From NCBI GenBank assembly GCA_030737835.1, contig CM060849.1, positions 21,622,074 to 21,686,073 on the forward strand: a stretch of 64,000 bases of DNA, given 5' to 3'. The stretch comes from Acorus gramineus. Its lineage: Eukaryota; Streptophyta; Magnoliopsida; Acorales; Acoraceae. Shown one piece after another: positions 35,759 through 63,870 of the stretch. Positions within the stretch are counted from its first letter, which is position 1. Each line of letters starts with the position of its first letter. The notes beneath the pieces were generated by a model, which was not told the origin of the DNA, made no database searches, and saw nothing but the letters and a program-made list of their open reading frames with translations. A program made the translations under genes and the position numbers.

Positions 35759-38612
35759 AGGTAATTAGCACTTTTAACCCTCAAAAAATAGAAATTTATA
35801 AAAATAGTCCCACCCGTCAAATATTAGCAAAAACTAGTCCCGTTGACCCGATCAGCGCTGGTCGTTTTTTTTTTTAATGTTTATACTGGAGACGGATTGT
35901 ATATAATTTGTCTCCTGTTCAAATTCCGTGTCCCGTGAAAATGCATGGGAGACGGTATATATTTGTGCCGTTTCCCTTGCATTTGCTTTAGTTTTTTTTT
36001 TTTTTTTTGAAACATAATCCTGCCTTAATTATAGTGTATAATTCTGCTTGACATATATGAAAATGTATGAAAATTTTGCTTGAATGAAATAAAACAACTT
36101 AAATAAAATAAAACATAAGTTCTATAAAATACAATCACTTCATTACTGTTTCTGTATGAAAATTTATATATATAAACATATCTTAAGTCCCATATATACA
36201 GTCATCCAAAAAATTTCATAAACCCTTTTTTTTTTTTGCTTTCCTTGGAGCAGAAGGTGCTGATGAAGAGAGTATGTTTGTGGCTGTAGAAGATGGCGCA
36301 GCTGATTGAGCCGGAGTGGTAAATGGTTCGCCCAATCTCCGACTGGCAGTAGTAGAAGTGCACCAAATCCTGCGTGGTCCATGAACATATGTCTGGAGTG
36401 TCATCTCTGGAGCTTGATCTGAAACTGGAGCTGGTTGTGGTGGCTGCTCATCCAATTCTGACTCGAGTCATACATCACCAAAGAACTCATTAATTGTGAA
36501 TTCAGTATCAGCTCCTGGCCCAAATGCACTGTCATTTATGACATCCCTGGAGTAATCATCATCATCTGTAGCTGCACTGGAGGTACTCGATGACTGTTCC
36601 CTTTCCCCCATCACCGCTTCTGCATAATCACGTACCACAGCAATTATACGTCTCCACTCATCATGATTGGGGTACAACACCAACCCCCTTGCAAGCACCT
36701 CACTAATATTCTGTGTAACCCCCCTATTTATCAGAAGTTTCATTATAATAAGTGGTTTTAAAATCATTTATCACTTTATAAAAATGTAACAGCTGTTTAA
36801 GAAATTACTGAATGTTGTGCGACATAGCCTAGAGGGTAGTGTGGGGGTGGTGGAGGTGTGATATGTCTGACTGTTCTCTCCCAATACCACTCCATATATC
36901 TCCTCGAACTTCGGGTACAATAGAATTGGTGGATGTGATCCAAGCGTTGGTCCCAACGCTCGATATAAGTTTGGTGATATACCATCCAATTGGTATCCTG
37001 TCTATCTTGTCTGTTCACCCGGTCGATGACCTCTACAGTAGATGGTATGTCTAGATGCACCCCAAATTGACATGTGACTCGATCGGCCACGTGCATCTCC
37101 ACGATATCAAAGCAAATGAGTGTGACTCCATCGGGCACGTGCATCTCCACTTCCTCTTCTTCTTCTCCTCCTCCTTCTTGATCTTCTTCTTCATTGTTTA
37201 CTTCAATTCCCTCACGAATATCGTCCCAACCCATATCATGAAATGGAGACCTATAAATGTAAACACACTATACTTACACATATGAATACACCCACCAAAA
37301 ACATCATATAAATACCCAATACTTACAAATGTGGTATATTGACACTCCCATGGGCATTGGTCGGTGTTGCATCAATCAAATCTTCTTGGGTACACGGAAT
37401 GAACGACGACGATGAAGGTTGATATGGATCACGAACAATTGAGGGATATGAATCTTCTGCATTATAATTCATCGCACCACGACCTCTTTATATGATCTCT
37501 TCCTTCTCTAACCATGATTTAATGACATGCATGTGCTTTGGATACAACATTATCATCGCTTTCACACCCATATCATCTTCGAGAGGGACACCCAAACTCT
37601 TTCCGTCTTGAGTGGGATGCACAACACTCATGGACAATGTGTAACGACTTGGATCGGTTTCCGTCAAATGGTACATCATTTGGAGCAAATCGACATAAGA
37701 GATCCTCTTATATATGATGGTGGTTTTCCTAGTACCATCTTTATAAAATGAAATATCTTCATGTTGAACAATTCTCCCGTTAAAAGAGTACATTAACGGG
37801 ACATCGGATTTTTTTACCATCTAAACCATAAATTATTCAACTTAGTAAATATATTTATAAATTGATAATAAAAAAATTCATCCAACACATACAAGTATAT
37901 TAAACACTATAACATTCATGCAACACATACAAAGTATATTTCCTAAATGGCATTTGAATTTTTTAAAAAGTTTTTATATGACAATCAAATTTTTCAAATT
38001 TTTTTTAAGATTTAAAAGTTTATTTTGACAAATAGAAAATTTTAAATAAACCAAAAACAAAAAAAATTAACATTTAACTTAACAAAACATCATACATTCA
38101 ACATGTCAATAATAAACAAAACAAAAAACAAAACATTTATCAATAAAATCAAAGCAATTGATAAATAAATAAATAAATTCAAGAACATTTAGGGTTTTGA
38201 TGTTTACCTTTGGATTAAAAGTTGTTTAAGATGTTGATTGATGATTTTTCGGGCTTGGCAGCTGGTGGGTGGGTGGGTGAAAAAGGGAGAAAAGGGGGTG
38301 AAAATTGGGGTTTTAGGGCTTGGCAGCGGGGACAGGGGTTATATATGCCGCGACCTAGAGACGGCATATATATATACCGTTTTCGAGAGGTGGCATATAT
38401 ATATAGCCGTCTCCTGTGCATTTTCCGCATTCATTAAAATTTGAACTGGTGACGGTTTATATTTAATCCGTCTCCTTTGTTAATAGGGTAACACACTGAA
38501 GACGGATTATATAGTATAAACATTAAAAAAAAAAACGATCAGCACTGACCGGGTCAACGGGACTAGTTTTTGCTAATTTTCATTTTTTTGGGGTTAAAAG
38601 TGATAATTACCC
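35759..38612 (-). mobile_element. Mutator-like element (2.85 kb) carrying a plant-mobile-domain-like reading frame
   Basis: Ends are AGGTAATTAGCACTTTTAA at the left and, on the opposite strand, GGGTAATTATCACTTTTAA at the right. The inverted match continues through GCAAAAACTAGTCCCGTTGA to about 110 bp. TAATAATAA flanks both sides (35750-35758, 38613-38621), a 9-bp duplication, though in simple sequence. Subterminal DNA at both ends has GGAGACGG...CCGTCTCC motifs. Coding-like frames lie on the minus strand between 36216 and 37820. No DDE transposase is visible, so the element would depend on another for movement. Confidence 0.8.
36216..37820 (-). CDS. Element-encoded protein: MULE-type N-terminal region plus MAIN-like (plant mobile domain) region
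   Basis: Minus-strand frames in order: 37820-37488 (ATG at 37820; PLMYSFNGRIV, then YKRISYVDLLQMMYHLTE), resembling the N-terminal region that precedes MULE transposases; 37234-36797, with an acidic stretch and WMVYHQTYIERWDQRLDHI followed by RYMEWYWERTVRHITPPPPP, the pattern of the C-terminal part of plant-mobile-domain/MAIN-like proteins; 36767-36468 (LARGLVLYPNHDEWRRIIAV, serine/acidic tail); and 36455-36216 (P/S/T-rich, KAKKKK). They are probably exons of one gene, since stops and AT-rich gaps separate them, but I could not prove splice sites. Frames are open and not obviously decayed. Function unknown; domain names are recalled resemblances. Confidence 0.5.
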
Positions 38613-38699
38613 TAATAATAATAAGTTAAGATCTAAGTGTAAGAAATCACCTAATGTAATGTGTACTCCGTTATATCAGTATATATATGGATTTATATT

Positions 38700-38736
<37 letters not shown>

Positions 38737-41481
38737 ATTTCATTAGCTAAGTTTAGCTAAGTTTGTTTATATCGAGAGTTTTATTTTTCTTTTGTTTTTT
38801 ATCCCTTTTGGGCATTCTCTTTGTTTTTTTTAATAAAATGAGAATAAATACATATTGTTCAGTATATCAAAAATCAAAATATGTGAGGATTATAAAAGTG
38901 GTTGCAAAAAAAAAAAAAAATATTTTTCAATCCATTAAATAAGTCTGATGTAGTGAAGGAGATCATGATTTTTTTTAAAGCGGGGAGCTATACATGTTCC
39001 TTTTTTTTATACTGTCAAAATTCCTATAAAGAGTCTGTTTCGATATGAGTTTAATAAGTAGTTATTACTCAGGTTTTTTTATACTAAAAATATGAAACTT
39101 TGTTTTTCGAAACACATGCATGGGATGTCTATTTGGATTCGTGTTTAACTTTTTCAGGATTCTGAAACGCAAAATCACGGATTCAAACAAGGCTGAAGTC
39201 ATGTTTGGTATGAATATTAATTAATTATTTGTGAAACGCGACACATAGTGTTTTATTGCATGTTTCATGGATGATTAATTAACAGATATTTGTAATGGAA
39301 ATCTTTGTATAATAGAGAGGGAAAAAAGGAATTGAAAGTTACTTGAGAAACAAAATGATGCCTAAAATTGTCTTCATTAGGAGTGCATGATTTTCAATCA
39401 CACAAACAAGAAAGATAAGGCTATCTACTTTCGTTTTTGAGTTTTTATTGGTGAATTGACTACTTTAGGTGCAGTTTTAGGCTTCCAATTTCATTATGTT
39501 TCTGTCACTGTTGGAATGATTTCTGATATATATATTTGTATAAAGTGATGAAACTACCTCACCTAAGATACACAGCAATAATTGATGTTGATTTAAGGTT
39601 TATCTAATTTTAGATGTGCAACAAAACTGTTTGCACCAATTAAAAAAATAATTGCATACTAAATGCAAAAGATTCATCCTCTTCTTTTTTTTAGGGTTTT
39701 TTTTGCATATATACCATTCAAAAATATGTTATTTATTTTTTTATCATCATAAATAGTCTATTTATTTGTATACCATTAAAATATTTAAAATTATGCATTT
39801 TTATCATCCTAGTTAAATTCTATTAAATTTTTTACTAACACTGTTAAAGTCATGAGGAAATTATTAAAATATCCTTAATTTTTTATTTTCATATTGACCA
39901 TTACAAAATACCATCAAAAAATTATATTTATTTTTATATCATGAAAAAAATAAAAGAATAAAATTTTACTATAAAAATGAATTAATTCATATAAAACATA
40001 GAAGATGGTCACCATAAAAAGAGATATCATAAAAAATTTAACTCACAAGTCGCATGTAAGCACACAATCCTCCATTAGATTTGAACCCAAAGAGCCTAAG
40101 TAAAGATAAAACACATTTTAATCTAAAAAAAAAAATGCCCCCGTCGTGCAACATATTGCCAAATATTATATAGAGTCAATTGATCTATATATTATACATT
40201 AAAATATCACATTAATCTATATTTTTTAAGTGGCATTCTTCATTCAAGCTATTTTAAGGTAACGTAAATCCTTATAACAGAAACACATTTATTGAGGCTT
40301 ACTGTATCATGAAGACTATTCACCCAATTAATATTTTTTTAACACTTGTCTAAAGTATTTGAAAACGCATTTGAATACATTTTCATTTTTTTTAAAAAAA
40401 TGAAAAGCATAAACGTGTTTTCAAATACCTTTATGAGAGCAAACTTAGATTCTGTTTGGCTTGGGGTTGGGCACCTCCACGTTTGTTGAAGTGCTCCATG
40501 GTGAGGGGAAGCAATGTTTTAATGCTTTAAAAAAACGCACCAAAAATACACAGTGAAACACAAGTTTGTTGTTTGAGACACCAACGCCAATTTTATGTTT
40601 GGGTTGGAGGTGGCAACTACGTCTATTGACGCAAACTCGCCCCCGACGTCAAACCAAATGGACACTTAATTAAAAAGTTATTTACAGTTTTTAATAAAAA
40701 AAAACATGTTTTTTAAAAAGCGCAGAATTAAATTTATTTAAATTACTTTGTTCAAAATCATTCTTTGTGTCTTTGCCAACACATTTCCAAAGACATTTAG
40801 ACAAACGATTTCTCCATAGCCCCTTTTAATTTAGTCCATCCTTTTAACATAATTTAGACCCAAGTCACATAAATAAAATCATGACTCATTAATAATTCAT
40901 GGGAACATGACTATTATAGTTTATCCACATTAAATAAACAAGGTTTTTTTTTTTCAAAATTAGTTTTTATTCATTTGTTGTTAAAAAAGGTGGGGGGGGG
41001 GGGGGCATCTAACATCATTCGAACAATATAAATACAAGATTTTTTTTTCCATAATAAAGTCTATTCTTTCTTTACACATTTTTTATTAACGAAACAAACA
41101 TGCTTAGGCACATAATTTTTTGGATTCTAGGATAATTTTTTAAAATGATAAAAGTTGAAAATTTAAAACGCATCAAGAACACAATTCATCATGAGCATGA
41201 TTTTTGGCAAATATATATAAATCTACAAACAAGGCTAGTAAATTATTAATTAACAGTAAAGTGTATAATATGATAACATCAACATCACAATTAATTAACC
41301 ACACAATTAATTAACCATTAGCAGGCAAAACTAAACGTGCGTCAATGGCTTCTTTTTTTTCTCTCCAATAAAGAACTATCTCTCGTGGTCCAATTTAGAA
41401 TTAATTATGACAATAGTTTTTTTAAAAGTTGCTCTCATGCATATGCAAATGTTCTTTCGTTGATTTTTAATATATAAAAAA
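38613..41481. other. Gene-free, repeat-rich interval
   Basis: AT-rich, with a TA-type microsatellite at 38698-38738, a 13-G run near 40994, a foldback repeat at 40355-40428 (listed separately) and AAAAGCGCAGAATTAAATTTA at 40717-40738, which is the reverse of a segment near 15350-15400. No coding signal. Confidence 0.55.
40355..40428. repeat. 74-bp foldback (hairpin) repeat
   Basis: GTATTTGAAAACGCATTTG at the left pairs with CGTGTTTTCAAATAC at the right, and the centre is TTTTTTTTAAAAAAA. The whole segment folds into one imperfect hairpin. It may be a minimal MITE; no target duplication was seen. Confidence 0.6.
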
Positions 41482-41933
41482 GGGTTAAAGACATCTAAGT
41501 CCTCACAAATATGGGTAATCTCATACAAATCCTTATCAAAATTGGGACAGACGTGTAAGTATTTGAAATTGAAAACTCATAAAAACTCATATACATCCCC
41601 GGTTTTAACAAAAATTAATCATAACTCAACCTACCCTACTTAACTTTAACATATAACCATGAAATGATTAAATTATCCTCAAATTTTTAACCATTTCAAT
41701 TAATAACTCAATGAAAATAAAGAAACATAAAAAGTCTTAAAGGGGTAAGTTGATCTTTGTTTGAACTAATTTGTTTTTATGATTATTTATAGAGACTATA
41801 ATGCCCACACAATTACATAGTGATAAAATTTTCTATTAAATTTGAATGAAATTTTAACCCGTGTCTGTCCCAATTTTCACAGGGACTTATATGAGATTAT
41901 CCATGTTTGCAAAGATGGAGATGTCTTTAACCT
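41482..41933. mobile_element. Mutator-like MITE (452 bp) with TATAAAAAA duplications
   Basis: A 9-bp direct repeat TATAAAAAA flanks the element (41473-41481, 41934-41942). The ends GGGTTAAAGACATCT and, reversed, AGGTTAAAGACATCT extend as inverted copies through GGTAATCTCATA and AAAATTGGGACAGAC for about 80 bp. The interior is non-coding and AT-rich. Confidence 0.75.
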
Positions 41934-41942
41934 TATAAAAAA

Positions 41943-44116
41943 ATATCTAAAATAAAAGAACTAAAAGTTATTTAAAAAAATATGTTTATTATCTAAAAAC
42001 TAATTTACAGAACTAGGAGGTTTTGGTCATAAACATGGGGCTAGTCAAACTATGAATATAAGATCTATTAACAATAACACACTCAAAGGTAATCCAAAGC
42101 TTCAAAACTCTTCAAATCTTTGGTTGTTGATTATTTGGTTGGGTTTTTATTGAATCACTTTAGTTAGAGGTGCCTACAATGACCCGGTTGTATTAAACAA
42201 TAGTCTAAGATTCTGTTTGGAATAAATTAAAAGGGTGGCTCATATTTTTTTTGTGACATTTTTTTATTCACAAAAATCGATTTTAAAATAATTATTTTTT
42301 GTTAGTGAATTCCAACATCAATGATTAAATGGTGAATCACCGGAAACAGATGAGCTTTTAGAAGACTTTATATGCTTATTTTTTTCAAGATGTCTCTAAT
42401 ATTTTCTTTTAAAAACGAAAAAGGTTTTATATTTTTGCAAGGTTATGACTCATGACTCAAAAGTTTACACACCTTGGAACCTTGATTTTTTGAAGTATAT
42501 AACTAAATAAATGGAAGGCTTTGCATTTAATTAAAATATGATATGCCTTATTTAATGAATTTTTCATAAAAATGAGTCTTTAAATATGATAAATATAAAA
42601 TGAAGATTTGGGTGTTTAGAGGGTCTAACTTCTATTTTGAAAACATGTGAGAGATGATTAAACGAGGTGTCATGGAGCGAGGAGCGGTGATTGCAGAAGT
42701 GACCTACATCCGGTTGGACGTGTTTGCTATGCTCGTGTCGGAGTAGAAGTTAGGGGAAGAAGGCATTTTTGTGGCATTGGAGTGAGTCGAAGCCTTTTCT
42801 ACTCTATTTCTGACACTCCCTTAGCTCTTGTTTCCCCCTTCTATCTCATTTTTCATGTTCTTTTGCTATTATTTACTATCGCTCATTTCTTTCTCCTGTT
42901 CGGATGTTGTCTATTTTGAAATAGATATGCCCAAAGTTTGATTTACTCCAACACACACACAATCCTAATTTGCATGATCACATGCAAAATTAGGACTGCA
43001 ACTTGGATTTATGTAACCACTTGAATCAATTCAAAACAAGTGATTGAGCCCAGTCACTTTGATTTAGTAGATTAACATAAATACTAAAATGTGATGATTC
43101 CAAAATTTTAACATTTTAAAAAATAAAAATAAAATTTAGCTGTGCATCAAATTTCCATTGTAATTTCACTCCCACCAAATCCAGACCATTAATTTAAAAT
43201 CCTGATCATGCCCTTATTAAAATGATGAAATTAGGGAATATTTCATTAGAATTGTCTATGTAATATCCATCTTCTCCTAACCTAATATAGACGGAGTGGT
43301 TGCCCTCGAGCCTAGTACACATCCCGTTTATTAGGGTCGAGGGATACGGTTTTAACTTCATATTCTTGTTCTTTCTTATTCTATTTCCTCTACTCATCCC
43401 CAATTCAGAATTGTAACTACCCTTTTGATATTAAAGTGTTGGTAGCAATTTCTACTTTTTAAAAAAAAAATCATTTAGAATTTATTTCTTCAAAATTATA
43501 TACTTTATTGATATTTACATTCAAAAAATTTAAAACATGTTTTTTTTTATAGGAAATGGTAGACAATTGCTACTCCAAAATTATATTCATCAAAATTTAA
43601 AGCATGTTGAGAATCACAAAAGTGACCATGAATTACCCTTAGATATTTTTCTTATAAATTTGCTTGGTAATGGTGGTTGGATTGAATCATGGGCTATGTC
43701 TAGGCCCATTTAGTAAAGAAAATGATACATCTATCACCAGCATCAAGTGCAGCACCCATTTTTTTTTTAAAAAAAATTACACTTTAATTGAAATACATAT
43801 TATTACATAAAATGAAGTATATAATATAATATTTTTTGTTTTGAAAATATAAAAAAAACTTACATTAGAAATTATGATTGAATTACATATACTATATTAC
43901 GCTATCATAATGTATGGGGCTACAGACTGAGCTATTCATTGGGCTACAGACAGAGCTATAAAATGAATGAAGTGTTTTAGCACGTAAAATGATATGTCCA
44001 GTGTGCAGTATTGTCTAGGGTATATTACACCATCACAGTATACAGAAGTGGTTGGGGGAGCATTTCTGGTCAGTAAAACGGACTAAGTGTATTAATGCTC
44101 GGATTATAAATCAATT
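41943..44116. other. Gene-free interval
   Basis: 42650-42900 is less AT-rich than its surroundings (GAGCGAGGAGCGGTGATTG, later CT-rich) and might be a relic of a transcribed sequence, but no long frame or splice pattern can be defended. 43770-44060 contains ACACTTTAATTGAAATAC and CTACAGACNGAGCTA repeats, probably transposon-derived. Confidence 0.5.
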
Positions 44117-44629
44117 TGGTCCAAGAGGGTGGCTATTTGCACCCCTCTGTTTACTCTTCACACCCCTTTTAAATGGGTTAAGTTTTGAAGATCCATTTAT
44201 AATTAGGTACTAAATACACCCATTCTTTACATACCCATGGATCAATTTGTTTCATTTCTTTAGATTCTGTTGCACACCCTCCACACCCTTCCCTAGTATA
44301 TAATCTCATTTATTCCGCACTCTCGCGCGCACGAGAAGGAGGGGGAGGAGGAGAGGGGGAAGGGGAGGAGGACGGCCAGCCAAGATGGGAGGAGAAAGGG
44401 AGGAGGTCGGCCAGCCGTCCTTTGAATGTGTGTGATATACATTTGAATGTGTGTATAAAAGAAAGTGCTCACTCATTTATGAAATTCTAAACGCTCATTC
44501 ATTTATCAAATAAATGTTCTCATTGATTGTTCATTCTAATGTCTTTCACAACCGATAGGTTAGACACTCATAATAGCTTGAATACAACAGGAAATCTGAG
44601 GTTCGTAGGTTCTGCAATAAGTTGACAAA

Positions 44630-45045
44630 ATTGATGTCGATGAAATCATATATCGTAGACACTTAGTCTGTCAAATGAAACAAAAGAAAAATATGTACGT
44701 TCTGGAATGGGTTAGACACCTGGGGTGTCTATGTATTGGTAATGCCTAGACACTACCTTAGTCGATGGGAACATAAGTGAAGCCTGTAGACAACACTAAT
44801 GTCGATGAAATCATATATCGTAGACACTTAGTCTGTCAAATGAAATAAGAGAAAAAAACTATATGTTCTGGAATGGGTTAGACACCTGAGGTGCATATGT
44901 ATTTGTAATCTCTAGACACTGCTGCAGTCTATGGGAAAGAAGTGAAACCGTAAGCTTTGGAATGGGTTAGACACTTGAGGTGTCTAGGTATTTGTAATCC
45001 CTAAACACTGCCTCAGTCGATGGGAACAGATGTGAAACTCATAGG
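44630..45045. repeat. Imperfect 165-bp repeats with AGACAC and GGAATGGGTTAGACAC motifs
   Basis: A unit carrying GTCGATGAAATCATATATCG, then TCTGGAATGGGTTAGACACC, recurs with a period of about 165 bp (44636 and 44801 for the first motif; 44701 and 44867 for the second) and once more in shortened form at about 44956. They lie inside the Mutator-like element and are non-coding. Confidence 0.7.
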
Positions 45046-45085
45046 ATCTTTAATTATTAAACTGGGAATTCATCTGACTCCAGGA

Positions 45086-45310
45086 TCATGTCATGTATTC
45101 TGGAGGAGTTGAGGGAGTCAAAGAGGTCGCAAGGGAGGAGTTGAGGGAGTCGAAGAGGTTGGCGAAGGATTGGAGAATGAGGAGGTCCTTCTCTTGGAGC
45201 TTGAGGAGGCGGTAGCAGCAGGAGGACTTGGACTCGAGCTCCCATTCCAACGGTGGCCAAATGTGTGAGGGAGAGAAAACCAAATGTGGGAGAGAGGAAG
45301 AGATGCACAT
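45086..45310 (-). pseudogene. Captured coding-like fragment inside the Mutator-like element
   Basis: GC-rich minus-strand frame with a host-gene look, including WELESKSSCCYRLLKLQEKD and ILQSFANLFDSLNSS, an amphipathic leucine-rich stretch. The frame is only 74 codons. Its second half repeats a TTCGACTCCCTCAACTCC unit as TTTGACTCCCTCAACTCC, a local duplication. I do not recognise the source gene. An overlapping frame (45057-45308) is probably the shadow. Confidence 0.35.
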
Positions 45311-45604
45311 TTGGGGGTTTTATTGTTTAGGGTTTGAATGAAAGGGGTATGCAGTGGAGAGTCAATTGTTAAATAAATACTGTGGTGTGTACAGAGCCTA
45401 AGTTATTTGGGTGGGGTGTGGTTAGACACGGGGTGTGCACAGTAAATAGAGGGGTGCAAATAGGAGAACCCCTGGTCCAATTTGGGTCAGGTCATTACCT
45501 CGGATCCGTGAAGCGGAACTATTTAACATTACGTTGACCAGAATCTAAAACTCCGCATCATTGGCTGGTTTGTCTCTGCAACGGCCCTCCCATCACCATT
45601 GAAG

Positions 45605-51266
<5,662 letters not shown>

Positions 51267-52850
51267 TCTAGACAAGAATACTATTGTTCTTACATGATTA
51301 AACAATCAAATAAAAGCTTTTAAGTAGAGACTTTCAGAATAACTTGTAAAATAAGATTTTTCCCCCCACTTTCTGTAGCAGTTTCATGGATGTTTTGGAC
51401 GATGTTGAAGTGGAAAATTTTTGCATGTTGCATGGTTTGCTTTGAATAACACTTTGGGAAAGGGAAAAATCCATATAAACCCCTATAAGCTGTTTGAAAT
51501 CCATGTAACCCCTTACTTTTTCTAAGTCCATATAAACCCTTGAAAACTCCTATGGAAATTCAAATGGTCACGTGAGTTAAATTTTAGATGAAGAATATTA
51601 TGTGACTTTTTTGTTTAGTTAACCCTAGCTCAAAACATGGTATATCAAAAATCTCTTAAAATGTATTAAAAATGTGAAATTTTTTTTATAAATGACGATT
51701 TTATCCCGTGAATGATTGTATTCGAAAGGGTAAAATCATCATTTATAAGGGGTTTCTTACATTTTTAACACATTGTAAGACGTTTTTGGTATACTATATT
51801 TTGAGCCTCGATAAACGAGACAGAATAATCGAATAATATTTATCATCTGTCAACAAAAGTTTAACTCGTAAGGGTTATTTAAATTTACATATGTGTTTTC
51901 CAGGGGTTATATACATTTCACGAAAAGTCAGAGGGTCATGGATTTCAGACAATTATAAGGGGTTATTTGAATTTTTTTCCTTTTGGGAAATGTTTTCACC
52001 GGTTTTCTATTTATGAAAAACAATATATACCTTCACTCATTGAAACATATACTGTAATAAAGAAAATGAAGCATTCATTGAGATAAACGAGTGTATTTTT
52101 ACTTTTAAAAAAATAATTTTCATAAATCTATGATAGTGTAATATACACTATGATAGGTTTTTGCGTGGTAAATGAGACTCCAAAATAAACTTAGTAGTAG
52201 ATTCTACTGCACATGTATTCAGGAAATGTTAGCTTGTATTCCTTTCTGACTAATGATCTTAATAATATAACACCTGTTGAGTGAAAAATATCTTCCACAA
52301 ACTCCGGAAAATAGTTTGCCTAGTGGAAATATGATCCTACAATTAAAATCAGTAGAACCTTTTCTCCTTCCACCAAATATACTCTTGCTTAACAAACAGA
52401 ACCTATTTTTGAACAAGAAAGTACCACACAACAAGGGCCAAACTTGAATTTCAAAAGTTCACAGAATCTACAATAAACAAGAAAGTGAATACGAAAAATA
52501 ATGATAAGCAAACATGTTTGGTAAATATACCAATTCATAGAGTACATTTGAAACAGATGACCTCACAGGAGAGACAACAAAAATGTGAGTAGAAAGTCCA
52601 ATAATCACTCAAACTGTGATTTACATTAACAGAGGTTCCACCTTACTGACAATATTGAAGAACAAGATTTCACGATGCGCTGCTTTGCTTCATATCTGCG
52701 TAGCCATAACCATTCGAAGCTCAACCAAATAGTACTTCTAATCAAGCACCCACCACTCTTCCTGTGGCAAAGCTTTGGATAGGAAGAGAACGTTCATGGA
52801 TCCCACAAAACCTCCATGAAGCATATTCAACCACAAATCTCTCACTTTTC
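51267..52850. other. Convergent spacer between SCPL29-like and RRC1
   Basis: Contains the SCPL 3' untranslated region, a Mutator-like MITE (listed) and the RRC1 3' untranslated region, for which a leader-like, coding-poor stretch of up to about 300 bp next to 52850 is available. The frame at 52742-53113 is a shadow of the last RRC1 exon. No gene. Confidence 0.6.
51462..51981. mobile_element. Mutator-like MITE (520 bp) with TTTGGGAAA duplications
   Basis: A perfect 9-bp direct repeat TTTGGGAAA (51453-51461, 51982-51990) flanks the element. The ends GGGAAAAATCCATATAAACC and, reversed, AGGAAAAAAATTCAAATAACC continue as inverted copies over about 75 bp (shared TGTTTGAAATCCATG-like block and TATAA.CCC). 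It sits 195 bp downstream of the SCPL stop codon, between two convergent genes. Confidence 0.78.
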
Positions 52851-63778
<10,928 letters not shown>

Positions 63779-63861
63779 CTGTGGAAGAAGAATTTCATGC
63801 TTTAGGAAAGTGGGATGTCATTCAAATACATATACAAGGAAAACAAAAGGTCTGAATTACC

Positions 63862-63870
63862 TTATGGCGC
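63862..63870 (-). CDS. Possible 9-nt microexon of RRC1 (codons R-H-K)
   Basis: CGCCATAAG is followed on the minus strand by a good donor (GTAATTC) and preceded by TTCTTCGAAAG, a weak acceptor. It lies 83 bp upstream of the first certain exon, which starts in phase 0, so a 9-nt exon would keep frame and add Arg-His-Lys just where plant RRC1 proteins have, from memory, a GRHK-like stretch before SRFDELPDDF. The upstream partner exon is outside the window, so this is only a candidate. Confidence 0.3.
   Translation of the reverse strand, partial: AP

Larger units (their letters stand above)
44125..45472. mobile_element. Mutator-like element (1.35 kb), possible Pack-MULE
   Basis: TGGTCCAA flanks both sides (44117-44124, 45473-45480). 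The left end GAGGGTGGCTATTTGCACC matches the reversed right end GGGGTTCTCCTATTTGCACC and continues CCTCT.TTTACT.T.CACACCCC, about 45 bp of inverted terminus. Inside are GC-rich segments unlike the flanking DNA: a purine-rich GAGGAGG tract at 44330-44400, AGACAC-bearing repeats at 44630-45040, and a coding-like piece at 45057-45310. Acquired GC-rich fragments between Mutator-type ends are the hallmark of Pack-MULEs. Confidence 0.78.

Noticed and set aside
42650..42900. Possible exon or small gene
   Set aside because: Composition shifts, but no long frame, splice signals or family resemblance could be defended.
44630..45045. Repeats considered as a CRISPR or satellite array
   Set aside because: Only two full units and one partial unit of about 165 bp, confined within a Mutator-like element.
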